64,000 bases of DNA from Anaeramoeba flamelloides (lineage: Eukaryota > Metamonada > Anaeramoebidae), in assembly GCA_027625915.1 (NCBI GenBank), contig JANTQA010000033.1:372001-436000 (forward strand), in the 5' to 3' direction. The position numbers and the translations under genes were made by a program. Shown piece after piece: positions 12,701 through 24,122 of the stretch; the first letter of the stretch is position 1; every line of letters begins with the position of its first letter. The notes under the pieces were generated by a model. That model searched no databases. It worked only from the letters and a program-made list of their open reading frames with translations, and had not been told where the DNA came from.

Positions 12701-14976
12701 AAATCAAAAACAAGATTTGGAAATTATCAAATTTAAAAAAAATATTTAAAAGAAGATATTGCTTAATCCATAGCGGGTTGGAATTTTATTTTTATAATAA
12801 TAAAAATTACTTTATTGATTTTGGAAATTATAAGAATAGAGAAATCATTTATCGGAAGATTTTAAATATAAAACCGAAAAATTATCAAAAAACACATCGA
12901 ACTGGCACACCAAAGGAATGCATAAAAAGAACAGAGTATACCAAATTATGGAAATACCGGTCCATAAGCAATTTTGAATATTTAATGTTATTAAATCAAA
13001 TTGGTAATCGCAGTTATAATGATTTGAGCCAATATCCAGTTTTCCCATGGGTTCTATCGGATTATGAATCAGAAAAATTGGATTTATCTAATCCAAAGGT
13101 CTATCGAGATTTATCAAAGCCAATGGGCGCATTGGATAAAAATTGCCTAAAGATTTGCAGAAAAAAATATAGATCAATAGCAAATACCCCTAATAAGGTC
13201 TTCCCGCCTTTCCATTATGGAAGCCATTATTCCAACATTGGGATCATATTATACTATCTAATCAGATTGGAGCCATTTACTAGCCTACATGTCGATTTGC
13301 AAAATGGCAAATTTGACCACCCAGACCGATTATTTTCTTCGATCAAACAAACTTGGGATTTCAGCTCATCAAATCCTTCTGATTTTAGGGAATTGATACC
13401 AGAATTTTATTACATGCCAGAGTTTTTATTAAATTTGAATAATTTTGATCTTGGCGTAACACAATCAAAAAAAAGAGTCAATAATGTCCAATTACCCCCA
13501 TGGGCAAATGGGTCGGCTTACGATTTTATAAATATCCAGAGAGAAGCCTTGGAAAGTGAATATGTCAGCGAGCATCTGAATGAATGGATTGATTTAATTT
13601 TTGGTTATAAGCAAAGAGGGATCGAAGCAGTTAAGGCAAACAATGTTTTTTATTATCTGACATATGAAGGAATGGTCAATTTGAAGAAAATTAAGGATCC
13701 AAAAGAAAGAGAATCTATTCTTGCTCAAATCGGAGACTTTGGCCAATGCCCTAGCCAATTGTTTTTAAAAAAGCCACACGTGAAAAGAATAACTTGGGAT
13801 CAGCTAGATCCTTACCAAAGAAGTTGGACTTTTCATTATTTGGATCCACAAAATAAAAAATTTTTTCATCAAACCCATGAAACATCTCCAATAATATTTA
13901 TCAAATTTTCCAAAAGAAACGAAGTATTAGAGGACTATAAAAAGGTTATAATAATCAACAAAAATAGAAAAATTATTTCTTATTGCTATTTGGATAATTA
14001 TAATAATAATACTAATAAGAATAAGAAGAATGAGAATAATTCAAATGTCGGGAATATAAATAGCATTGGTGGTATTGCTGTTAGTGGAAGTGGTATTAAT
14101 AATGACAATAATAATAATTTTAATGAAAATATAAATAAGAATAATTTAATAAATAAGAATAATTCGAACATTATAAATAAGAATAATATTTTATTAGAAG
14201 AAAATATACCAATAAATAAAATAAAAAAAAGAATAGGTGTCTCTTTTGATTCGAATTTAAAAAATTTATCTAATTGTTATGCAATTTCAAAAGATGGTTT
14301 ATACTTGTATTCTTGTGGATATTTTGATAATTCTTTTAAAATAACTAATCTAATTAATGGTAATACTATTAAAAATTATTTTATCCATAAAGACGTTGTA
14401 GTTTGTTTAAAAGTGAAATCAAATTATTTATTAACAGGCTCAAGAGACACAACAACAATCGTCTGGAAAATCAATTCAAATAACTTGTCGGAACTGCAAC
14501 CTAAATATATTTTGTCGGGCCATGATGACGAAGTCATTAATGTAGACCTTAATGTTAAGTGCGGTATTATAGTATCTGGTTCATTAGATGGTACAATAAT
14601 CTTACATTCTCTATATACAGGTAAATATATTAGAACAATTCGAAATGGTGTTCCACGTTTATTAACAATTTCTAATAGAGGGTTAATTTTAATGTATTCA
14701 AATGATCAAATTTCGATTTATTCACCAAATGGGAAAAAAAATATTTCCTTAGATTTTATTTTTAAAATTAATTGCTGGAAATTATTAGAAAATCATTTTA
14801 AAAGCTATTTAATAATAGGTACAAGAAATGGATTTGTATATATTAATTCTTTTCCCCAATTGAAAACAATAAGAAAAGATATATGCTTAAATCAAGAAAT
14901 TACCCAAATTGGTTTTGAAAAGGGAACTAAGAAATTATTGTTTGGTACCCAACTGGGAAATATTTTTATTGTTTAA
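3748..14976 (+). CDS. Giant BEACH-domain protein (neurobeachin/LYST/Lvs type)
   Basis: Proposed exons 3748-3885 and 3991-14976, about 3,707 aa. The 105-nt intron starts GTAAG, ends AAAG, is phase 0 and removes a TAA at 3982; without it the frame can only begin near 4114. The N-terminal two thirds is a long helical repeat region broken by K/E-rich tracts (about 5090-5215, 7287-7435) and poly-Asn. A ConA/LamG-like domain lies near 8365-8760 (FTLFTWIKI). A PH-like segment spans about 12540-12860, then the BEACH domain about 12950-13790 with NRSYNDLSQYPVFPW, PFHYGSHYSN and DFGQCPSQLF. WD40 repeats close the protein (about 14270-14970; TGSRDTTTIVWKI, SGSLDGTIILHS). This order is that of neurobeachin/LRBA/LYST proteins, scaffolds in vesicle and lysosome trafficking. 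The family is certain, the subfamily is not. The 5' intron is inference. Confidence 0.93.
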
Positions 14977-16711
14977 GTGAAACATTCATTTAATAATGTT
15001 TGATTTTCTTTTATTGTTCTCTTTATGTATATGAGGATATTTTTTGAAAAAAAAAAAAAAATAAAAAAAAATTAATTAATTTATAGAAATATAAAATTTT
15101 ATTTTAAAAAGAAATTTGAACAATTACAGAACTCAAATAATAAGAAATTAAGAAACTTGTTTTTTTTCATTTTTCTACCATTAAAAAAATATATTATTTT
15201 TTTCCGAATTTTATTTTGATAAGGTAATTAAAAAATAATATTTTATAATCTTTCGAATTTTTTTTACAATTGAACTACTTTTCGAAAAAATGGATTAACT
15301 TTTTCAATTTTATCGATTTAAAGTTGAATTTTCAGTATGATCTAAAATAATTGATGGAAGTTGAAGATTATTTTATTGTTGAAATTTGATTGGGGAGAAT
15401 TCTTTAAAAAAAAAAAAATGAAAATAAGATGTTTGGTGAAAAGTTCTTTGTGAATATTAGAGATTCATTTTTCTGTAAAACTTGATTTGCTTGTTTTTGA
15501 TGAAATGATTTATGTATCCAATTACTATCATTTTCTTTTCAATCAGATAAAAGAAAAAAAAAAATGAAAATGAAAAAATGAAAAATGAAATCAAGTAAAA
15601 AGACAATAAATTACATTCTTGAATGTGCGAAATATGGATATTCATTTTTAACTAAACTCTTTTTCAAATAAAAGGGAACTGAAAACTCAAGAAAACCTAA
15701 CGGTGATTTTTTTTTAAATTTCTGAAATAAACTTAACATTTATTTAATTTTCAGTTTAAGTAAAAATTAAAAAATAATCAAAATTTATCAAAAAAAAATT
15801 TTTTTTTTTGCATTTTTAATCAATAAATATTTTTTTCAATAGTCAAAAGAATTGATTCTCTGTTTAAAAGATATTTATTAAATTTAAAGAACTTTTAAAA
15901 GATATTTAAATAACTTTAATAATATTCTTTAGAGGTCTATTATTTTTTTTTATTAGGATTAAATCCTTAATCAAATTTTTTTGATTTTTTTTTTTCCAAT
16001 ATAATGGGAAGTTCGAAAGAAAAGGTTCAATATCTCTATTAATTTCCAAATTGAGATTATTTTTAGCATAGAGTTGCAAAATTGAGATTTATTTATTTAT
16101 TATTATCATTATTGAAGAAGTGTAAATTATACTCTAAATGCTCTTTGACTTAAATTTCGAATTAGGAAATTTAAAAGTAAATCATAGATTTCATTGTTAA
16201 TCATGTAAAGGGTAAACACCAATTATCTTTATGGTTTTAAAAAGGCAAAAACGAAAAATATTGAAAAAAGTAAAAAAAAAAAAGAAAAAAGAAATTTAAA
16301 AAGGGTTTTTAAAATAAGTAATTGACAAAAAAAAAAAAAAAAACAACTATGTTTTTAATTAAAAAAAAGCAAAAATCACGATACTCAGGTTCAGTTACTT
16401 TAATTTGATAATTGATCCTGAATGTTCACTTAAGGATGTTATTGTTTAATTGTGATCATTTCTTTTTTCTTTTTAATCTGATTTTGATTTAATCCTTGGT
16501 ATTTTTATATTTGCTTGTTCTTTTGTAGGTACAAGTTACACACATTTCCATGTTTCAATATCCCAGTATTAGAAAGTGACCACTTGGTCTTTTTTCCTTT
16601 GTAACTCATTTCTCCAATTTAAAGAAAATTCTCCCTAGGTGAAAAATGGAAAAAAATCAAAGACAGTTTTTATATTAGATTTATTTGTTTTTTTTTTAAA
16701 GAATATTATAA
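14977..16711. other. Convergent intergenic region, no gene seen
   Basis: This lies between the 3' ends of the BEACH gene (+) and importin alpha (-), so it should contain two terminators or poly(A) sites and no promoter. It is A/T homopolymer-rich. Short frames here (for example 15457-15645 on the minus strand) are Phe/Ser runs without coding character. I see no repeat with clear termini. Confidence 0.5.
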
Positions 16712-17847
16712 TTAATCATTTTCTTCGGTTAATATTTCGTTATTTAAATTCTGAGAATAGAGTTCTAAAATTTTGCCTACTTTTTTCTGTATTTGAGGGT
16801 TTTTATTTTGGAAAAGGAGTTCAATTCTTTGAAAAACTTCAAGTTCTTCAAGTAATTGCAAAATTTGAGGGTTGTTCTTTTTAATTAATTTTCTTGTAGC
16901 CGATAAACAAGGGTGGATTGAATCATAATCTATAATAGTTGATTTCAAGCCCTTTGCAAGAAATTCAAGGCCACCACATTTAATAATATATTCCAATTGT
17001 TCTGAATTTGAATTTGCAATCATATTTGAAATTATCCAAGATGCTTCAACATAGACTGGACGAATGGGCACAATTTTTGATAAAAGTTTTAATAATTGAT
17101 TGAGAAAATCTGACTCGATTATCCATTGCATTTGTTTCTCATTGCATGTACATATATTTGATAACACAAATAAGATTTCTGACTTGAAGGTTTGCGATTT
17201 GGTAGAATACAGCAAATGCATAAAGGCGGATAAAATGTTTGATTCGAGTAAAATTTGAATATAAAGATCTGTTTTCGAGACGATATTGCTCAAGACAGAT
17301 AACGACCCAGATTGAAGTGTTGTGCTATTTTGAAATAATAAGTTTACTAATCTGGGAATTGTTCCTAATTTTATAACAATTGGAATGTTTTTAATATTTC
17401 TTGTAATTCGGTATAACGATAGACATGCGTCTGCAAGAACTTCAATGTTTTGACTCTCGAGTAAGGTTATTAAGCATGGCAGTACGGAGTCGATTATTTC
17501 TCCTCTTTCCCTTTTTTTGTCTTGACATAGTATAGTTATTACCCATGAATTCGCTCTTTGAATATTTTCCTGAGGATATTTTTCAAAAAGAATTAATATG
17601 TTTGGTACATATCCATTTTCAAAAAAATAATCACGGTGTTTGACATTATTTGTTACTATTAAGGATAATTATGTTTATGTTGCAAAATATATGGGTATGA
17701 TAAAATCAATTTACAATAAGAATATGAAATTGTTTAAATGATAAAAATTTTTCGTTAAGATTAGTTGTTATTAATATTAATTATTTTTTTGGAAATTTGT
17801 TTTTTTTTTTACTTACAGATAAATCCAAGACATAAAAGTGACTATTA

Positions 17848-17883
<36 letters not shown>

Positions 17884-20800
17884 GTGTTTATATATGAGAT
17901 AAAAACATTATTATTATTAGAGCAGATATTTTTTAGAGTTTTTATTAAAATTATTCTTTTGATTCATAATGTTTTTGAATAATAATAATGAACAATAAAC
18001 AGAAAAGTATTACAGTTTCAAAAATTATATCTGTGTCTAAGATAGAATATTTTCTTATTTTTAACACATTATCAAAGAACGATTTTTTTTTAAAAAAAAA
18101 AATACTGTTTTTTCTTTTTTCAATTGGGTTGTAATTATTGGATAAGAGTTTATCATAAAGTTGTTTTTAACTCACCAATAATACTCATTTGTATATTTCA
18201 TTATGATCTTGAAATCTCAATCTTTTATTCTTTTCATTTTTTTTCTCTACTTTTATAAGCAAAGTAAATCTTAAATTAGAAACTATATTGAAGCGGTTAC
18301 TGTTTTTAGAGTATTTATTTTGTATATTTAACATTGAAAATCTCCTTAAAATCAAAAAAAAAAAAAAAAAAATGAAAATTTGAAAATTTTCTTTTTGTTT
18401 CATCATAAACAAATTATCATTAAGGTTTATAGTTCTTCAAATGGGAAAAAATTGTTATTTTTTTATCTTGTAATTACTATTATAGCTATTTATTTTTTTT
18501 AAAACATAAACTTTTTGTTTGAGAAAATTTAAGTAAATAATTTTCGATGACTACAGATAAGAAAGAGATTAGAACGCTTAAAAGTTTAGGATAGCATTGT
18601 AGTTGTTGTGAAAAGATTTTGAGAATTCATTTAGTTATTAGGCAAAGTTTGGGAATTTTCTGATCTTCTTATTTCTAATTCTAACAAAGTGAATGAAGAT
18701 GTATTTTACCAATAATTTTGTCTTTAAATCTGTTATTTAAAGTTATTTAAAAGTACTTTAAAAAATTTATTTACGACGTTGTTAAATCGATAACACTGAG
18801 ATTTGCCAATGTCTCAATTTAAAGCCAATTGAATGGGTGTTTTGGTAAAAGGAACTAAAGTACTTATTCAATAAAAGATAAAAAAAAAAAAGTACTTGAT
18901 AATTTGGGGAAAGTTTGGAAAAAGAATAAATTCCATTTCTTTATTGAAAACAATGTTTATTTACAAACATGGTTTTTTTCTCTTTTCGAAAAAAAAGCAA
19001 TATCATTTTTAAAAAAAAAAATTTTGTTTGTTCTCTTTTTTCTTCGAAAAAAGGAGAGAATTGCCATTTATAAGAAGTTTTGGAAAAGTGTTTAAAATAA
19101 ATGATCATTTTTGAAAAAAAAAAAAAAAAAACATTTTTTTTTACTATGTCAAGTCAAGAAATTGTAGAGGAATGTTCAGAATACTTCATAGTTAAGAACA
19201 CCAATAGATGCATGCAGATTTTTAAGTTTGATAGTTTTCGAGAATTGGCTGACAAATGGGGATATTAAAAGGATAGATAGATCTCATTGAATGGATGAAC
19301 GATCTAGTTTATCTCTATAAAATTTAAACCCAATTTTGTCACCGATGATGAAAATTTAAAAATTTAACTCCAATGTTTTCACTAAATACATTTGAGAGAA
19401 TGAGATCTTTTGAAGAGTAAGTTCTTCAAAGTACCATTAAAAAATAACAAATTAGTTTTTGAGGTTAAATTTATTTGTTTGTTTTTTTGTTTTGACGAGT
19501 TAGATCTCGAGTTAAAAAATAAATAGCTCCTCATATTGTTTCATTTGTTCAACAATCAAAACAATAAACACAGATATATTTTCAAAGATGCAATGTCTAA
19601 AAAGTCAAAAAAATATTTTATTAAAAAAAAAAGGGAAGATATCATTCAAAATTATCAAAAATTGATTTTTCTATCAATAATATAAAAGTCTTTTTCATTT
19701 TATGATCTGTTCAAAATGATAAAGTATCTTTTATTATTATTATTATTATTATTGAAGCAGAGGTGATTCAGAATAATTACCTCCTGTTTACCGTTAGTTT
19801 TTCTAGGATTCAAAAGGATTGAGTTAAATCAAAGATTTTACTCTATTCTTTTGAATTTTGGAAAACTTCCGTTGGTTTTTTTTTATAATTTTAGAAATTA
19901 AAAGAAAATTTCAAATTTTGTTTTTTTATTTCTCAAATTAATAAAAACCTAACAGTACTCTACAACACTTCCTGAAACTCTACGGCACTTTATGGTACTT
20001 CACGCTAGTTTTTTTTTTTTTTTTGGTTTTAGAAAATAAAAAAACACCGTTAGGTTTTGTTTAGTTTTCCATTTTTTCCATAATCAATAAATTTTCATAA
20101 TAAAATATAAAACCTCCCGAAAAGCGCCTTTAGGTTTTTTTTATTTTTTGTTTTTATTCGAAAATCTATTGATTTTCGAAACGAAAATAAGAGTTAAAAG
20201 CCTAGGCACTCTACAGCACTTGGTGATACAATTTTTTATTGATATTATTATTATACAGAATAATTTTTAAATGTTCTTGGTCTTTCCACCCAGAGCTATT
20301 TTTTATTAAGCTTTTTCTAAAATTATTTTAAATTTTACTTTCGTAATTTTAAGTTTTCTATTTCCCAATTAAATATTTTTCATCATCTTTTTTAGAAAAT
20401 ATTAACTTGTCAGAAATGTGTTCAGAATACAGATTTTCTAATTTCTTTTTGGGTTTATATCTTCTTTTTTAGATTGGAATTCTGATTGGAACAATTTTTG
20501 CTTCATTTTTATAAATTATTAGTGAAGAGTGTGGATTTATTATTAAAAATTTTGTTATTTTTTTATTTATCCAAAAATTGATTGTATGTAAAATCTTTTT
20601 GAATCAAATTAAAAATAACTAGTTCAAAGAATAATTTACTAATATAAACTATTTCCAATAAATCGGGGCTATTTTATTATAAAATATCTCTTTTAAACTC
20701 GATCTTCAAAAAAGTATTTAAACATCCAAAATCATTAACCACCATTTCTTGATTCTTGATAATAATTCAATTTGTTTGTTATTTATGTTATTACAGAAAT

Positions 20801-22832
20801 AAAATATATTAAAATCACTGATCTCGGTTTGAGATGATATTTTTTTGGTGTGAAAATAACTATTTAATATTTTTTCATTTTGATCTTACAAAATATTTTC
20901 CTAACTTGTTTAATCTTTTAAATTTCCAAATATAATTGAAAGCATAAAACTGCATTTTATTGTTTAAAAAATCATTTGTACAATTTCCATATTTCCGATT
21001 TTTTATGGAAATTGGTCGTACTTTGTTTTCACCAAAAAAAGTGCTATTTTTTTTTTCATTTTTTGGAAATATTCCATCAAATATATTTTGAAATAAATAC
21101 CTTAGCTATTTATTCAATCGGTATTAATATGAAACTTAATTTGGTAATGCCAATTAATGAATACTTTTACTAACAAAGATTATTTTTTATGAAATGTTAA
21201 AAACAATGCCTCACTTTTTTGGAAATACTTTACATTGATTTGGATATTTGTAATTTCACCCCATTTGTTAATTTTTTCATTGATTTAAAAATCAGTTTTT
21301 ATTTTTTTAAAATTATCTTTTACTTTTTAAAAGTTTTTTTTGTAAATGTTTTTTTTTTTTCTAACCAAATACTTAAATATTTAATTGGGATAAATTGTTT
21401 GATTTTACTGTTTTGTCGTTATTTGGATTCATTCCAAATTCTTGGTTAATTCTCTATATTAGTATTAATTTTTTTATCAATTTCTTATAATGATACTTCC
21501 ATTAGTAAAATAAAATCATCTACAAACATTTGAAAATGAAAATTAATAAATTTAGAATATTTAAGCATAACCACAATTTGGAATATTAATGGTTACTCTT
21601 TAAATTATATCTTTATCTGTAAAATTGAGAGTATTTTTTTGGATTTTTGCTCATACTTTGAATTGATCAAAAAAAATTGTATTTTTTTGGTTTTTTGAAC
21701 TTTCAGTGTTTTTGGTTTGGCAGTAAATGGAAAATTAAACCTTGAAATAACATCCATATTCGATATTACTCAAGTTTTTGTTGTTGGTGTTCGGATTATA
21801 AGTATTATAAAGGAAAAAACTTGGAATGAATTCAAATAAATTCAATTTGGTTGTAATTGATAATCTCTTTTCTAAAGTTAAAGGTTTGATCGAAATGTTA
21901 CAACTAAAAAAAAAAAGAGAGAAATTATTTTTGAAAGTTTTCTCTTTGAGGAGATGTTTTAAAACTTATTCAAAAGAGAATGAAAAAAAAGAAAGAAAGA
22001 GGAAATTGGAAAGTCATACTATTTCAATTAAATTGAGGTTCTCTAGCTTTAGAAATTCCATTATCAAAACCAAAAACCCTTCATCAAAAAGGTATTTTCT
22101 ATAATTTGGTGATTTTTCACAAATTATCGCCAAGCATTTCATTGACTCAAACTTTTTTTAGGTTGTAAATGGTATTTAAGTTAGAATTATAAATCATTAA
22201 AGATTTGATAATTTTAAAAAAGTGAAAGTGAAAGTGAATTTGTTAATAGTTTGTTGTCTATTGGAAAACAAAAAGAAAAAGAAAAGCGAATACAATCAAA
22301 TCAAAATTATTTTCAAAGCCAAGAATATTTTTAACCTCTTTGAAAAAACCATAAGCAATAATTGCTTCTATAGGGGGGGTAGGGTGACACATATATTTTC
22401 TTAGTTGGATTAATGATGACTTCTTTTGTTCAATGGTCGTTTGTTCTCCTAAGTTAATGTATTGTGGAATTTGATCGATCTTGTTTGTGTTTTTAAAAAA
22501 AGAGCAAAAGTAAAAGTATAAGAAAAAGAGCAAGAACAAGAACAAGAACAAGAACATAGAAAAGCTAAGTGTCAATCCTTTTAAAAATGTGCGTTATTAA
22601 AATACTAGTCAAATTGAAGTACCATTTGTTCAAAATTTAAGCCAAGATCGTTTGTTTCTGTGAGCGATCTTGAGGTAAAGCAATTAAGCCGTTTTTGATT
22701 TAAAAGTTTTTCTCTATTTAGCTTTGAGATTTGGATTGTAGACTCTATTCTTTTGTTCAAAGATTGCACTTGATCAATTCTTTTTTTAAATGTTTCTTTT
22801 CTTTGTTTGAGTTTCTTATCAAACCCACTCAT
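16712..22832 (-). CDS. Importin alpha (karyopherin alpha), split gene
   Basis: Nuclear import adaptor that links NLS cargo to importin beta. Reconstructed exons (minus strand): 22832-22623, 22479-22294, 22151-22020, 17841-17817 and 17655-16712; 498 aa, the usual family length. All joins are GT-AG and phase-consistent. Exon 1 gives a basic IBB-like N-terminus (KKLKQRKETFKKRID). Exon 2 carries ARM1 (LRKYMCHPTPPIEAIIAYG), exon 3 ARM2 (RKYLFDEGFLVLIMEFL), exon 4 is a 25-nt microexon (SLLCLGFI), and exon 5 ARM3-10 (HRDYFFENGYVPNIL, VEASWIISNMIANSNSEQLE). The exon 5 frame is open well upstream of its TTG at 17293, so that is not the start. Introns are 143, 142, 4,178 and 161 nt. ARM2-5 lack most of the Trp/Asn ladder residues; ARM7-8 largely keep them. 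It is probably a divergent paralogue or a fast-evolving lineage. The microexon and its two junctions need transcript support. Confidence 0.85.
19146..19268 (+). CDS. Possible 40-aa small ORF inside importin alpha intron 3
   Basis: It begins with ATG, ends with TAA, and encodes a mixed-composition peptide (MSSQEIVEECSEYFIVKN, later FDSFRELADKWGY) with no homopolymer runs, unlike the surrounding DNA. No family is recognised. It may be a remnant of a captured gene or transposon, or chance. It lies antisense to the host gene. Confidence 0.2.
   Translation: MSSQEIVEECSEYFIVKNTNRCMQIFKFDSFRELADKWGY
20650..21227 (+). mobile_element. 578-bp non-autonomous DNA transposon, copy 1
   Basis: The left end TATTTCCAATAAATCGGGGC and the right end, whose reverse complement begins TATTTCCAAAAAAGTG, form ~20-bp terminal inverted repeats. 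The body matches the copies at 28730-29307 (inverted) and 55757-56334 over its full length, including the blocks GGAAATTGGTCGTAC and TTTGAAATAAATACC. Flanking TA and the lack of an ORF fit a Tc1/mariner-type miniature element. Confidence 0.75.
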
Positions 22833-24122
22833 TTTGCGGAGAAAAAGAAGTAAAAAAATGATTAGTATTTCGTTTGTAAATGCTTACTATTGGATTAAAT
22901 GTCTGTAATTATTATCGTTTCAGATTGTAAATTCGCAGTGTGTCAACTCTTTCTTTTTTCTCAGGCTTTTTCCGTTTTTATTCAAATAGTCCTCTTCTTA
23001 TTTTGATCTTGATTCTTGAAAATAATTCTCAAAAAACCTATTCATTCAAATCTTAATCAAATTCTACCAAGTTTTTTTTTAATAATAAAAGTTCCTAGTT
23101 GCTGAAAAAACATTAATTCCAGTTGTGAGTAGAGTTTAACTCAAAAACGAAATTATTCTCTAGATTATTCTTTTCATAAAGACTACTGATAAATTGCAAT
23201 AAATGATTGGAAATTTTTACTTGATTTTCCTTTTTCGAATTATTATGCTCAAGCTTTGAATAAAGCATTTTATGAAGTTAAGTGTTAAGAAACTCTCTAA
23301 AATAGGTTGTTCTTCAAAACATTCTTTTTCAGGGATTGTTTGATAAGAAACAGAAAAAAGAGTTATAAAAATGGAAATTGAACTAAAATTTTTTGAAATT
23401 TATTGGAATTTATCAGTATTAAATGTTGGAATTCAAAATTTAGTCGATCTAAAGAATTTAATCAACTAATGGAAGAATTTTAATTTTTTGTTGGGCTATA
23501 AGCCGTTAACAATACAAGCAGAAATTACTGTAAAATTTAAAGAAAGTTGCAAAATTATAAGTCAAATTTCCTCTAATCCAATTTTATTATCTGAATGTTG
23601 AATCAACAATTGTGTGGGTTCAAATCGAAAGAAACTTTGTAAAATTAGTTGGTTGTCATAAATTCTTGGAAATGGACAATTGTGAAAGTCAGGTTGTTCT
23701 GTTTTTTAAAAATAGTCAATGAATTGATGAAGATAAATAAAAATTACTTTACATTTTATGAATCAAAGAGAAGGACTTTAATAATTAACTCTACTCTTGA
23801 AATTATTGATTACTCTCCCAATTAAAAAGCAAAACAAAAAAGTCCTATTTAAAAAAATTGAATCTTTGATTAAAAAAAGAAAAAAACAAAATTTTTTCAA
23901 ATGATTTCATCAAGTAAGACCAATTTTGAAGACAAATATTTTGCAAAGAATTTTTCAAGATTTATTTTCTCTTATTTTTCGCCCATTTCAAAAACTTACA
24001 TTTTACAAAAAAAACTTATTTTGAACAAAAAAAGATCATTTCCCAAAAAGAATTAAATAAAGAACCACACAACACAACACAACACAACAGATACAATCAC
24101 AACACTTTAACACAAAATTAGT
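22833..24122. promoter_or_regulatory. Divergent intergenic region between importin alpha and 7TM gene
   Basis: Both flanking genes read outward, so their promoters must lie within these 1.3 kb. Just upstream of the 7TM ATG (24068-24089) is a short CACAA tandem repeat, unusual here because it is C-rich, probably in the 5' UTR. I see no TATA-like or Inr-like motif that stands out from the AT background, and no repeat element. Confidence 0.4.

Larger units (their letters stand above)
17842..22019 (-). other. 4.2-kb intron 3 of importin alpha
   Basis: The donor GTATGA follows exon 3 and the acceptor ATAATAG precedes the 25-nt exon 4. At 4,178 nt it is almost thirty times longer than the other introns of this gene. 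It contains a full 578-bp transposon copy (20650-21227), an AT-rich repeat cluster with recurring ACTCTACRRCACTT and CCTAAC motifs (about 19780-20225, partly shared with 33130-33550), and a short compositionally odd ORF (19146-19268). No second gene is evident. Insertion of mobile elements is the likely cause of its size. Confidence 0.65.

Noticed and set aside
17291-17293. TTG as the start of the importin alpha 3' frame
   Set aside because: The frame stays open and homologous upstream to 17655, where an acceptor AG occurs; TTG is just an internal Leu.
22480-22575. Phe/Leu-rich hydrophobic start of the ARM1 frame (looks like a TM segment)
   Set aside because: It is intron 1 sequence with CTTGTT repeats; the exon starts at 22479 after CAAG.
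23605-23640. T-loop-like GGGTTCAAATC suggesting a tRNA
   Set aside because: No acceptor stem, D arm or anticodon stem can be drawn around it.
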